Shown: in pieces, positions 34,741 through 46,358 of the stretch
Position numbering within the stretch: the first letter of the stretch is position 1
Layout of the letters: every line of letters starts with the position of its first letter
Assembly (NCBI RefSeq): GCF_905171775.1
Contig: NC_053489.1
Span: 393,197,983 to 393,261,982 of the forward strand
Direction of reading: 5' to 3'
DNA: 64,000 nucleotides
Source of the DNA: Rana temporaria
Lineage: Eukaryota; Chordata; Amphibia; Anura; Ranidae
Program-made: the position numbers and the translations under genes
The notes under the pieces: generated by a model
Database searches by the model: none
The model's input: the letters and a program-made list of their open reading frames with translations, nothing else
What the model was told of the DNA's origin: nothing

Positions 34741-35262
34741 CTACAATAAAGCCCTGTACACACGGGCCAGAATCTCGTCAGGGGAAAAAAACCTAGTTTT
34801 CCCTGACGAGATTCTTGGCAAGAATCTCTTGCCGCCCAAGTGTACACTCCATTCAAAGGAACCACCGTTCTTTTGAATGGCAAGAACGCGTTGACGTCAT
34901 CGCGTACGACGAGCATGCGCTCGTCACATTCGATGCTGTCACCACCATCTTGCTGCACCCTACCTATGCCTAGGAAGCTACCGCACATGCGTCAAAGTCA
35001 TTTTGAGCATGCGCGGATTTCCATGGAGAGGTAAGTATACACACGCTCGGGTTTCTCGACAGGAAAACACTGTCGAGAATCTCACGACAAGAAAATAGAG
35101 AACATGTTCTCTATTTTTTTCGTCTAGATTCGGGGCAGTTTTCTTGACGAGAAACCTGAAAGCCTCGTGCACACGCACGGTTTACTCAGCAAGAAAGCTC
35201 TGCCAGCAGTTTTTTTTGCTGGTTCTTGACGAGAAAACCAAGCTTGAGTACGAGGCTTCAGT
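34741..35262. repeat. Inverted-repeat-rich miniature element
   Basis: Contains several short inverted repeats, for example AATCTCGTCAGGG / CCCTGACGAGATT at 34772-34812 and related TCTCGACAGGAAAAC / TTGACGAGAAA tracts at 35055-35240. The left edge CCCTGTACACACGGGCC resembles the TGTCCTGTACACAGGACC edge at 47656. Exact ends unclear. Non-coding. Confidence 0.5.
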
Positions 35263-35264
35263 CT

Positions 35265-35595
35265 AACATCAATAGTCTGCAAGCTTTTGGAGGGTATGAT
35301 AAGGGACTATATACAAGATTTTAGTAATGAAAACTGTATCTATAGCAGTAATCAACATGGATTCATGAAGAGTCGTTCTTGCCAGGCCAATCTATTAACT
35401 TCTATGAAGATGTGAGCTGCCTTCTAGATAAAGGAAGGCCTGTGATGTGGTGTATCTGGATTTTGCAAAGGCATTCGATACAGTTCCCCACAAGCGTTTA
35501 CTTTACAAACTAAGGTCTGTCGGCATGACCATAGGGTGAGTATCGGATTGAAAATTGGCTACAGGGGCGAGTCCAAAGGGTGCTGATAAACAGGT
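35265..35595 (+). pseudogene. CR1-like LINE reverse transcriptase fragment
   Basis: Translated pieces read NQHGFMKSRSCQANLL, then FAKAFDTVPHKRL-like text (LDFAKAFDTVPHK order, about 35455-35500), then IENWLQGRVQ...LIN (about 35550-35590). These are the RT fingers and palm phrases of CR1-clade LINEs. Several frameshifts; no other part of the LINE is present. Confidence 0.7.
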
Positions 35596-35619
35596 AATCA
35601 GAATTGTCTGGTGTAGAAA

Positions 35620-36425
35620 GTGCCCCCCCCCAAGGATTCTGATTTTTGAATTTTCAAATTCTGAATTTTCGAATTTACAAATTTCAGAATTTACGGTTTT
35701 CGAAATTTCGAATTTTAAAATTCTGAATTTTAGAATTTTCGAACATTTTCGGATTTTGAATTTTAGAACTTCCGATTTTCAAATTCAGAATTTTAGAATT
35801 TCCGATTTTTGAAATCTCAAATTTTAGAATTTCGAATTTTTAAAATTTTCGAAAATTTTCGGATTTTGAATTTTAGAACTTCCGATTTTCAAATTCAGAA
35901 TTTTAGAATTTCCGATTTTCGATATTTTCTAATTTTGAATTTTGGAATTTCCGATTTTTTGAAATTTTAGAATTTTTCTGAAGTTTTCACATTTCAGAAA
36001 TTCTGATTTTCGGAAATGTAAAAATTCGGGATTCGGAAATCCAAAAATTCGGAAATGTAAAAATCCGGAAATTTCGGAATTAACGAATTTGTCAAAATTA
36101 GTTAAAAAAATTAATTGGAACGAAATGAATTCGAATTTTCAAACTTTCGAAAATTCAGAATTTGAAAATCGGATTTCCGATTTTCAAATTTTCACATTTT
36201 TAAATTCAGAATTTTTTAATTAAAAATTTTGGAATTTCCGATTTTTCAAAATTTACGATTTTCGAATTTTCATTTTCAAATTTCCGAATTTACGATTTTA
36301 GAAATTTTCACATTTCCGAAATTCCAAGTTTCAGAAATTCAAAAATTCGGAAATGTAAAAATTTAGAATTAATGAATTTGTCAAAATTCGTTAAAAAAAG
36401 AATTTGGAACTAAACGAATTTCACA
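35620..36425. repeat. Degenerate GAATTTT-type tandem repeat (~800 bp)
   Basis: Built almost wholly from variants of GAATTTTCGAATTT, TTCAGAATTTTAGAA and TTTCCGATTTT, with no fixed period. One ~100 bp unit (GAATTTTAGAACTTCCGATT) appears at about 35757 and 35866. The open frames inside are artefacts. It follows the CR1 fragment directly. Confidence 0.9.
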
Positions 36426-36519
36426 AGTCTAAAGTCCACACAAAGATAGTGCTGGGAAGGATCCACCACCAAAAGGAAAAGGTTCACACTGACTTACCCC
36501 CAACGAATGGACTATTTAA

Positions 36520-37003
36520 TTAAAAGGGGTTGTAAAGGATTTTTTTTCATAATAAGCATCCTTTTTACCTGCAGACATTCCTTTTTTTACTTCCTCATTG
36601 TTCGTTTTTTGCTCAAAAGTTGCTCTATTTCTGTTCTGTTCACTTCCTGCTTGTCTGATTTTAACTCACCACCGTGAAGGGAGGTTTTACTGCGGTGGTC
36701 AGTGACGTGCTCGCCCCCTCCTGGGAACTACATCTGTGCGGCAGGACGCTCTCTCAGTGTTAGAGACTTCAAGGAGGTGTGAATTACTGGGTGTGCCACA
36801 ATGCATACTGGGAAATGTAGTTCTTACATGAAGGAGTGCCGCAAACCAGGAAGTGAATGAGAGAACAGAAACTAGAATGCCGGAGGTGATATAGATGAAG
36901 GAATTTAATAGGTATTTACTCGTTTTTTTAACAGAATCATTACACTATTTTGTCTGTCTACCTTGCAGACATTCATTTTAGGCAAAACATTTTTTTCCTT
37001 TAA
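36520..37003. mobile_element. TTAA-flanked miniature element (family 2)
   Basis: 484 bp from TTAA (36520) to TTAA (37003), with a start TTAAAAGGGGTTGTAAAGG and end TTCCTTTAA. Shares GCCGCAAACCAGGAAGT with the copy at 12647-13146, and is in inverted orientation relative to its ends. Non-coding. Confidence 0.65.
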
Positions 37004-37534
37004 AAGCAGTCTACAACGCTGTGAAAATCATTTGCTTTGATATCACCATACACATGGAGAGATTCTCCTTGGACAGGCTCTCCCCACATCAGGACATCGT
37101 AGAAATAGGCAAAAAAAAACTTCATTGCACAGTATTACTGATGAGTACATTTATTAAGAACATAGAACAGCCAGAATACTCACAAACATCACAGTAAAAA
37201 GCACATGTAAATTCAGTATAGACGATCAATGTTTCCAACCAGTATAATGGCTGACTGTCAAGCTTGGCAACGCCACGTGACCCGACTCCTCCCACTGAAT
37301 TTCGTCATGAGCAGATGTCATCAGGGGCGTGGTCACGTATACCCGAGTCGCCTTATATATGCTGCCAGTTGGAAATAGATTCAAGAAACAATTACCAGCG
37401 TTCCGTAAACTGGAAGTTGAAACCACCAGTGTGAGACAGGAAATTACGCAGGAAATAGGATGTTTAGAGATTCCAATCCCTTCTTGAACTTGGGATCCAC
37501 ACCGGATTTCTTAACCCTTATGGTTTCCAAATCT
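37004..37534. other. No gene seen; possible diverged foldback-type fragment
   Basis: A GACGTGTC-poor stretch with GCAGATGTCATCAGGGGCG near 37310, similar to CATCAGGGGC beside the motif at 49946. I see no duplication or coding frame. Confidence 0.3.
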
Positions 37535-38527
37535 TTAACCACTTAAGCCCCGGACCAAAATGCTGCCTAAAGACCCAAGGGGTTTTTACAGTTCGGGACT
37601 GCGTCGCTTTAACAGACAATTGCACGGTCGTGCGACGTGGCTCCCAAACAAAATTGGCGTCTTTTTTTCCCCACAAATAGAGCTTTCTTTTGGTGGTATT
37701 TGATCACCTCTGCGGTTTTTATTTTTTGCGCTATAAACAAAAATAGAGCGACAATTTTGAAAAAAATGCTATATTTTTTACTTTTTGCTATAATAAATAT
37801 CCCCCAAAAACATATATAACATTTTTTTTCCTCAGTTTAGGCCGATACGTATTCTTCTACCTATTTTTGGTAAAAAAAAAATCGCAATAATCGTTTATCG
37901 GTTGGTTTGCGCAAAATTTATAGTGTTTACAAAATAGGGGATAGTTTTTTTTTTTTTTTTTTTACTACTAATGGCGGCGATCAGCGATTTTTTACGTGAC
38001 TGCGACATTATGGCGGACACTTCGGACAATTTTGACACATTTTTGGGACAATTGTCATTTTCACAGCAAAAAATGCATTTAAATTGCATTCTTTATTGTG
38101 AAAATGACAGTTGCAGTTTGGGAGTTAACCACAGGGGGCGCTGTAGGAGTTAGGGTTTACTTTGTGTGTGTTTACTAGTGTAGGGGGGTGTGGCTGTAGG
38201 AATGACCTCATCGATCGTGTCTTCCCTATAAAGGGAATGACGCGATCGATGCGCCGACACAGTGAAGCACGGGGAAGCCGTGTTTACACACGGCTCTCCC
38301 CGTTCTTCAGCTCCGGGGAGCGATCGCAACGGAGCGGCTATAAACGAATAGCCGCGCCGTCGTCCCGGATCGCTCCTGAAGCCACGGGGACCGCCGCATG
38401 TACGGGGGGGGGGGTCCCGATCAGACCCCCGACCCACGTCAAGCAGGGCACGTATATATACGTTGATGTGCCTGCCTGTGCCATTCTGCTGAAGTATATG
38501 TACATGAGGCGGTCCTTAAGTGGTTAA
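37535..38527 (+). mobile_element. TTAA-flanked non-autonomous DNA element (family 1)
   Basis: About 993 bp from TTAA (37535-37538) to TTAA (38524-38527). Left end TTAACCACTTAAGCCCCGGA; right end CCTTAAGTGGTTAA is its inverse. Nearly the same as 11266-12264 over its whole length, with a T-run expansion near 37950. No transposase frame. Confidence 0.8.
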
Positions 38528-38686
38528 GGACAAGATCTCTAAAGGGAACCATTGGCCAATTTAAAATGTCTAAATCCATCAGTATTGAACATAATGTTCC
38601 GGAAGGAATTTACGGACATACTTCTGAACGTCAATGAACATATTAAATTGGCGGGAGGGGGCAAATTTCAAGCCTCGACTAAGTAC

Positions 38687-40030
38687 TAGGGATGAGCCGA
38701 ACATCCCCCCCCCCCCCGTTCGGTTTGCACCGGAGCCTGCGAACAGACCAAAAGTTTGTGTGAACTTTAGAACCCCCTTAAAGTCTATGGGACTCGAACG
38801 TTTGAAATCTAAAGTGCTAATTTTAAAGGCCAATGTGCAAGTTATTGTCCTAAAAAGTGTTTGGGGACCCGGGTCCTGCCCCAGGGGACATGTATCAATG
38901 CAAAAAAAAGTTTTAATAACGGCCGTTTTTTCGGGAGCAGTGAATTTAATAATGCTTGAAGTGAAACAATAAAAGTGAAATATTCTTTTAAATTTCGTAC
39001 CTGGGGGGTGTGTATAGTATGCCTGTGAAGTAGCGCTTGTTTCCCGTGCTTAGAACTGTCTCTGCACAAAGTGTAATTTCTGAAGGAAAAAAAGACATTT
39101 AAAATTACTTGCGGCTATAATGAAAAGTCATTGAAAAAATAGAAAAGCGTGAGGGTCCCCCCAAATTCAATTACCAGGCCCTTCAGGTCTGGTATGGATA
39201 TTAAGGGGAACCCCGCCGTCAATTTAAAAAAAAAATGACGTGGGTTTCCCCCCAAATATCCATTCCAGACCCTTCAGGTCTGGTGTGGATTTTAAGGGGA
39301 ATTCCACCCCAAATTTAAAAAACAATTGGCGTGGAGTTCCCCCAAAAATCCACACCAGACCCCCTTATCCGAGCACGCAACCTGGCCAGCCGCAGGAAAG
39401 GAGGGGGGATGAGAGCGCCCCCCCCTCCTGAACTGTATCAGGCCACATGTGACTCCTCAAAGCACCATGTCCCCATGTTGATGGGGACAAGGGCCTCATC
39501 CCCACAACCCTTGCCCAGTGGTTGTGGGGGTCTGCGGGCGGGGGGCTTATCGGAATCTGGAAGACCCCTTTAACAAAGGGGACCCCCAGTTCCCGCCCCC
39601 CCTGTGTGAAATGGTAATGGGGTACATTGTACCTCTACCATTTCACTAAGAACGTGTAAAGAATTGTAAAAATAAAACACACCGTGGAAAAAGTCCTTTA
39701 TTAAAAAATAAAAAAAAATCCAGCGGTGGTAATTCACTCTCGGTCCCTGCTCCAACGTTGTCAGTATCCTGCGACGGGTGATCTCCTCTCCGCCGGGATT
39801 CAGCGGTGAGAACATCTCTTCATCCAGGTCTGCGATCCAGAGCGCACACATCGCCGGCCGCCTGCCTGCCTGAGACAGCCTGGCGAATGACGCGGCTTGA
39901 GCCAGTGACAGCTCTTATATAAGTGAGGCGGGGCCACCCGTCACGTGACCCGGTCCCCCTCTGACGCACCCTCTGACTACGTCACTGGGGAAGCCCAGGC
40001 TCTCCCTTGCGTCAAAGGGGGCGGGGTCAC
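38687..40030. repeat. Dispersed G+C-rich repeat starting TAGGGATGAGCCGAAC
   Basis: Left end TAGGGATGAGCCGAACATCC near 38687 resembles hAT-type ends, but I find no matching right end. At 39155-39360 there are three diverged direct repeats of a ~75 bp unit (CAGACCCTTCAGGTCTGGTG and variants, each followed by GGATTTTAAGGGGAA-type sequence). Non-coding. Confidence 0.5.
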
Positions 40031-40560
40031 GTGTTTTTCCTCCACCATCAACTCCACCTTACTTAAATTAAAAAGTCTCCATCACTTAGACTTCTTTTTA
40101 GATCTGTTTTTCCTCCTCCCCCCACGGGTACCTCATTTTGTTCTATACCCTTTTGCTTTTGTTTCCTCCCCAGGGAAAAAAACTATTATGATAGGACTGA
40201 TAGTTTGGTTTGGGATAATAGTTGATGTTATTACCACTCAAAGCTCTATCCCTATTGACCCAATTAGGTGTTCTAGGAGTCTCTATTCCGCTGCTGAAAA
40301 TTCTGAGGAGGGTAACCATAAGGATGCTGTGTGATGTATCTATTATCACCAAGATATTACCACAGTTACCCAAAGTTTCAAATCTAATATACGTGTCAAT
40401 CGGTTTATCATACAGAGGACGACCACCTCCTTCCATGGCCAGAACCTCTTCCTCTGCCTCCCCTCCTATTACAACCATGGGCCCTAGGTGAATCAACCCT
40501 TTGGGCACCATGAGTTGGATAAAGTGAATAAGGAGGTGTTCCACCTGGAGGAAATACCAT
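40031..40560. other. No gene recognised upstream of L1-like RT
   Basis: Open frames occur on both strands (40143-40544 minus, 40222-40491 plus), without a family I recognise. It may be part of the LINE that follows or an older insertion. Confidence 0.3.
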
Positions 40561-42735
40561 TTTCTGACAGAGACTACAATAGGTTTCTATATGCTTTCTT
40601 GGATAGCTTCGCTTTATAGCTCCCCGGAAGCTAGGGTTAAGGTAAATGACGTCCTTTCAGATCTGTTCCCTATCTGTTATGGGAGGAGACAGAGAAGCCC
40701 CCTGTCCCCTCTCATATTTTCTCTCACCCTTGAGCCCTTGCTTAATAAAATACGCCTGAATTCAGACATTAAGGGGTTCACTGTAGGACTGGCGGAATTT
40801 AAATTGTCCACATATGCAGATGACGTTTTGTTTTACGTGTCTGACCGCTTGATTTCCCTCCCTAATATTTTGGTGGAATTACGAGTATTTAACTCACTTT
40901 CAAACTTTAAGATTAATTATAATAAATCAGAAATGTTGCCTTTTAAGCGTGCCCTTGACTTTACCTGGTGCCGTTCCTCCCTAAAGTACCTAGTTGTCCA
41001 ACGTCCATCTTACTTCAAATTAGTTATACATATGTAATTAAAGGGAAGTCGCGCTAATTGAAATTAATAAAAATATAGTGAAACACCAGTGACTAATGAA
41101 ATAGAAACAATTCAATGTATGGTGATAAGCACCATCAATAAAGTAAGTGCAAATTGTGTATATCTACTAAATGGCATAAATGTCTCTACAGTTAATATGG
41201 ACAAATTGACAGTCCAGACAAGCCAAGAGGTTATAAAGCAGTCCACAGGTGTAGTGATGAAAGGAATCTTTAGGTAACAGTGATGACGGCCACGCTGTGT
41301 TCAGAACAAACAGGAGACCTCCACCACAGATAATACTGACTCTTACCAGAATTCAGTAATTCAGAATTCAGTAAATGGTGGCCGTGTGTTCAGGATGGAG
41401 ACTGACATTCTCAGTCTCCATCCTGAACACACGGCCACCATAGGTACAGCATGGGATTTTCTTCATGTCAGATCACACAAGTGTTTCCTTTGTATCTATG
41501 GAGCCTGGATTCTAATGGTGATTACTAATGTATGGATACCGCTGGTTGAAGATAATCTTGTGGGCTGCTGCTGGATTTGATTTTATGCTTATCATTTACT
41601 GAATTCTGGTAAGAGTCAGTATTATCTGTGGTGGAGGTCTCCTGTTTGTTCTGAACACAGCGTGGTCGTCATCACTGTTACCTAAAGATTCCTTTCATCA
41701 CTACACCTGTGGACTGCTTTATAACCTCTTGGCTTGTCTGGACTGTCAATTTGTCCATATTAACTGTAGAGACATTTATGCCATTTAGTAGATATTCACA
41801 ATTTGCACTTACTTTATTGATGGTGCTTATCACCATACATTGAATTGTTTCTATTTCATTAGTCACTGGTGTTTCACTATATTTTTATTAATTTCAATTA
41901 GCGCGACTTCCCTTTTTTTACTATGTTTGTTTGTGCTGTATGGCACACTTAAGACGCGGCTGATAACACATTTTTGCACTATATGTTGGGTCTGCGCAAC
42001 AATATTTTCTTTTTTCTACATATGTAATTACGCCCTGCTGCTCTCAACTATCAAAACAGATTTACAGAATTTGCACAACCTTTTCCTGGATGGGCCGAGT
42101 CAGTGTCTTGAAAATGAATGTGTTGCATCGTATGCTTTTTTACTTTCAAATGGTGCTTATCTCCTTACCCAGGTCTTTCTTCTCGACCCTCAACAGCCTG
42201 TTCATAAAATATATTTGGTTTAGCCCTTCGCACCCTGCAGTGACCTAAACGATGGGAGGTATGGGCGTTCTCGATCTTCGTAAATACTATGAGGCAATCG
42301 CCCTTCAGCAGATTTTGAGTTGGTAGCATAGTGTATCCACCAAAATATGGGTCCCCCTCGAAAAAAAAAAATTGGCAGGCCACAATCTCTCCCATGCTCC
42401 CCCAGGAAGGCCAAGACCTATCTGAGCTAATTTTCCCCACAACTATCCACGCATTAAAGAGAGGAGATACTCTCAATAGTCAATGGATTGCCCCTCAATT
42501 CTCTCCTCTCACTCGCCTCGGGGGCTTCCCCTGCTTCGCTCCAGGGGAACAACGCGCCTTTTTCCGATCCTGGGCAGCTGACGGAGGGATGCGCTGTGAC
42601 AGATTTGTGCAAGACCATGGATTATTACCTTTGGCTACTCTGAGAGCACAGTACGGCCATTTTCCAATGGATGACTGGCGTTACAGGCAGATCCAACATT
42701 TCCTTCGGAGTCTGCCCCAAGCCTGTCTCCACAGG
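40561..42735 (+). mobile_element. L1/Tx1-like LINE fragment, interrupted
   Basis: The frame at 40591-41037 reads YSSPEARVKVNDVLSD, RRQRSPLSPLIFSL, then KLSTYADDVLFYV (catalytic YADD at 40813-40824) and NFKINYNKSEMLPF. This is the reverse transcriptase palm of an L1-type LINE, with GTRQG changed to GRRQR. After the insertion at 41041-42016 the downstream domain resumes (GVLDLRKYYEAIA, IWVPLE) in broken frames. The 5' half and 3' end are missing; it abuts DIRS copy C at about 42735. Confidence 0.75.
41041..42030 (+). mobile_element. Foldback retroposon-like element, 14 bp duplication
   Basis: TACATATGTAATTA at 41027-41040 and 42017-42030 flanks a 976 bp insertion in the L1-like RT. The left arm (41041 to ~41375) recurs inverted at ~41590-41915, so both strands give almost the same 62-residue spurious frame. 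An inner hairpin at 41377-41445 carries GTGGCCGTGTGTTCAGGATG. A ~100 bp tail after the right arm ends CTGCGCAACAATATTTTC. Non-coding. Confidence 0.85.
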
Positions 42736-44450
42736 TGCGCCAAAGCTTCAGTTGGTGGTTAAAGACCAAAAACTTGTGGAAAGGAGGTCCTTTCTCCCAG
42801 TTACCTGGAAGGTGGTATCTACGGATGCCAGCCTGTTGGGCTGGAGAGCAGTATTAGAAGAAGCTTCAGCCCAGGGTACCTGGGCCAAAACCGTGGAGAG
42901 CCTGCCCATCAATATACTGGAAATTCGGCCAGTATACTTAGCCCTCAGAACCTGGACACACAGTTTACAGGGCCACCCGGTTCCGATTCAATCCGACAAT
43001 GCTACTGCAGTAGCTTATATCAATCACCAAGGAGGCACCCGGATCCGGGATGCTCAGAAAGAGGTGAATCTGATTTTGATATGGGCAGAAAAACATGTCC
43101 CTTGTCTTTCTGCAATCTTCATTCCAGGGGTAGAAAACTGGCAAGCGCACTCAGGGCCGTCTTTAATTAATATGGTTTGGGCCCTGGGCAAAATTTTTTT
43201 TGGGCCCCCCTCCAGCTTATTTTGGGCCTGGCTGGTTCACATGTATGTGTTTTGGCCGCCCTCGTTTGTGCAGGCACAGCAGCCCATTGATTTGAATGGG
43301 CGTCCATGCCTTTGTTTCCTGCAGAAAAAAGGTGCATTCAGCATTTTAAAAATACAGTTGCCTTGAAATCCATTCTGCTTTTGCACCATGCTACTTACCT
43401 GCAGTTCTTGCACACACAACGCACTGTGTTTTTAAAAGCGTGACCTAAACGTCTAAAAATGCAGCAAGTTTGACAGTGCGGGAACTGCAGATAAGTCACA
43501 GCAGACAGCAGAATGGACAGACAGTGCTGTATTTCAGTGCTTGATGGGCATAGGTGTGCCGTGTGCGCAGCCTATTACATGAGGCATGCGCTTTTCTTTG
43601 CAGGAAACGCAGGCATGGCGACCCATTCAAATGAATGGGCTGCTGTGCCTGCGCAAATGTGGGCCGCCAAAACACATACATGTGAACCAGCCAGGCGCAA
43701 AATAAGCCCATCAAGCAGTTAAATACAGACAGTAATGCCATGTGCTCTGAGGCCTTACTCAGCCTGGACTGCAGGTCTGGTCTGTGATTTAAAGAGTTCC
43801 TCTATTTTACACATGGCATGGCATGGGGTCCCATGGTGCTAAAGCAGAATGGACAGACGGTGCTGTGACCCCATGCCATGCCATGTTTAAAATAGAGGAA
43901 CTTTTTAAAACACTGACCAGACCTGCAGTGAATCATCAAATATTATAAAGACTTTGGGCACACTCTACAGAAAACGTCTATTTACAATATAGATTAGCAA
44001 ACAGTGACATACCTTGAGGAGCAGGACATGAAGAAGTCAGCCACGGGAAGAGCAAACTGGGGATGTTATAAAATCACATTCTAACTCACTTTTATATACA
44101 AGCAGCACCCAGTGGCAGGAAGGGAGAAGTGCACATCTAAAGGGAAGCCAGGGGTGCTGTACATTTTAAAACACTGGGAAGGGAAGCAGTACTGGCACTG
44201 GCTGCGTGCCAATGATGATTTTCAGCCTGATTTGTGGGCAGCACAGGGGCTTAACGGGCGGCTCTGCTTTGGGCCCCCAACAGTGACAGGGCCCTGGGCA
44301 GCTGCCCCTGTTTGCCCTATGGTAAAGATGGCCCTGAGCGCACTGGCAAGGTCTCTCCACCCTGATGTCTTTCAGGCAATATGCCAGAGATGGGGGACCC
44401 CGGATGTAGACCTGCTAGCTTCCAGGCTCAACAGAGCTGCTTCACTCCCA
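42736..44450 (+). pseudogene. DIRS RNase H region, split by hAT element (copy C)
   Basis: The frame at 42671-43150 reads VVSTDASLLGW, LPINILEIRPVYLAL, PIQSDNATAVAYINHQGG and FIPGVENWQAH. These are the four RNase H acidic motifs, except that the last Asp (expected NWQAD) is His. The frame is then cut by the hAT element. It resumes at 44345 with LHPDVF and WGTPDVDLLASRLNRA, and ends in a deletion near 44450. Confidence 0.8.
43152..44336. mobile_element. hAT-type non-autonomous element in DIRS C
   Basis: 1185 bp with inverted ends CAGGGCCGTCTTTA and TAAAGATGGCCCTG, flanked by an exact 8 bp duplication AGCGCACT (43144-43151, 44337-44344). The interior has two foldbacks: ~43220-43325 against ~43595-43695 (AATGGGCTGCTGTGCCTG and inverse), and ~43795-43915 (CATGGCATGGCATGGGGTC and inverse). 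No transposase frame. Confidence 0.92.
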
Positions 44451-44535
44451 TTCAGGGTTCATTCTTTGTTACACTTATTTTTGGGTAGCGCACATATTTT
44501 TTTCCTTTACATTCATTCAGGGAGTACTGCGGATA

Positions 44536-45250
44536 AATCCGCCAGTCAAGTTGCCCTTGTGTCCCTGGGATTTGAACTTAGTATTATCAGTTCTGCAAAA
44601 GCAACCTTTTGAACCTATCCACCATATTCCTTTGATTCTGTTAAGCAGGAAATTGGCCTTTCTGATTGCTATCTCTTCTGCTAGAAGGGTATCGGAGTCA
44701 GCAGCTCTTTCGTGTAAAGAGCCTTATTTAATTTGTCACAAAGACAAAATTGTACTATGCCCTTATCCTACCTTTCTTACAAAAGTGGTGTTGGCGTTTC
44801 ATTTAAATCAAGACATTGTTTTGCCCTCCTTTTTCCCTGAACCACGAGCAGCAGGGGAAAAGTTATTGCACTCTCTAGATGTAGTGAGTGTAGTAAAAGT
44901 TTATCTGCAGGCTACGGCTCAGATACGTAAAACTGATGTTTTGTTCATTGTGCCAGATGGTCCCAAGAAGGGCCAGCCGGCATCAAAATCCACCATTGCT
45001 AGGTGGATTCGACAAGTAATTGTTCAAGCTTATGGTTTAAGAAATTAGGTTCCTCCTTTTTCTGTTAAGGCGCACTCGACCAGGGCAATAAGTGCATCAT
45101 GGGCAGTGCATCACCAGGCTTCGATGGCTCAGATCTGTAAAGCTGCAACTTGGTCTTCAGTCCATACATTTACCAAATTCTATCAAATAGATGTAAGAGG
45201 CATGAGGATTCTGCCTTCGGGCGCAGTGTACTGCAGGCAGCAGTCTAGGG
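44536..45250 (+). pseudogene. DIRS tyrosine recombinase, one stop (copy C)
   Basis: The best-preserved recombinase here. The frame from 44551 is open for 165 codons: PWDLNLVLSVL, SARRVSESAAL (first catalytic Arg), HSLDVVSVVKVYLQATAQ, STIARWIRQVIVQAY. It stops at a single TAG (45046-45048). The same frame continues with AHSTRAISASW (HxxR), a one-base frame change near 45105, then AATWSSVHTFTKFYQIDV with the Tyr nucleophile. N-terminal residues are lost in the 44450-44530 deletion. Confidence 0.85.
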
Positions 45251-45521
45251 CTTCTTATCCGTTGGTGGCCTGATTGATCTCTGTCTTCCACCCTTCATAT
45301 TGAGCATTGCTCTGGGACATCCAACTATGTAATGATTAAGGCTCTGTGTCCCGTGGTGTACGATAAAGAAAGTAGGATTTTTAATAACAGTTTACCTGTA
45401 AAATCCTTGTCTTTGAGTACACCAAGGGACACAGAGATCCCCCCCCCTCTATGGGATCCTTACTGCTTTGCTACAAAAACTAAGGTACTTCCTGTATGGG
45501 AGGGGTTATATAAAGGGGAAC

Positions 45522-46358
45522 ACCGGAAGTGACGTTTGGACAGTGTGAGCTCGCTGCTCGTTTCTGATATACACGACATTACTGTTTTAAATGTGAGTAC
45601 CCTGTTTGGTATATGTTTAAATAAACCGCTGAGTGTTTAAAACATATTACACTAGAGAGCCTCCTCTATGTTTTCTCTACCCTGCCTGGTGACACGCTTT
45701 GGAGCTGTCTTACCTTGCTGACCAACCAGCCTGCAAGGAAGCCTTAACCCCCTAGGCGCCACACTACTGGAAGGACGGATAGGAGTTATCCCCTCTACCC
45801 CCAAGTGATTCCATTGGTTTTATTGAATGCTGCTAACCTTGCAGCCAAAAGGTAATTTGCTAGCACACCTTCGGGTGTCACCATAGGTGATTCACCAACA
45901 AGTCACCTTGCCACCTGCTGATGTCATTTAGCACCCAGCACTTCACTCGCACTTTGCAATTTCTTTTGATTAAATTGCAATACCTCTTGGACTGAGTCGC
46001 AGTTGCATCATCGATCATTGGTGTATATCAGTTATGTTCAGTCATTCATGTTGATGGGAGCATAGAACCATCCTGCGATTTCCTCTGCGACTGCATATAT
46101 TATCTTTACGTTGTGATTTTATTTATGCACCTGAGTCACCCTGTCTGCACTGTTTGCACATTCATTCAGTACACCTTTTGGATGCACCTTATCTTAGCAT
46201 TTTTTTTTTTTTATCTTTCAGTCAGTCTATTTCGCATATTTGCACATTCATTTATCTATTATACTATTTTGGTTATTTAAACATTTTACAAATTACACCT
46301 TTCTATGCTATTGGAGCGCAACACCATCTCTTGATTTTTTCCATATATGGAGGGGAAC
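45522..46358 (+). mobile_element. Insertion in DIRS C terminal region, possible foldback-family member
   Basis: AGGGGAAC occurs at 45514-45521 and 46351-46358 on either side of 829 bases foreign to DIRS. The insert includes TTAAATAAACCGC near 45618 and ends CTATTGGAGCGCAACACC about 45 bases before its right edge, close to the GCGCAACA near the end of the foldback elements. No long inverted arms, and the 8 bp match is short, so membership is tentative. Confidence 0.5.

Noticed and set aside
41089..41866. Two almost identical 62-residue frames on opposite strands (a gene pair?)
   Set aside because: They are the two arms of one hairpin insertion; no coding evidence.
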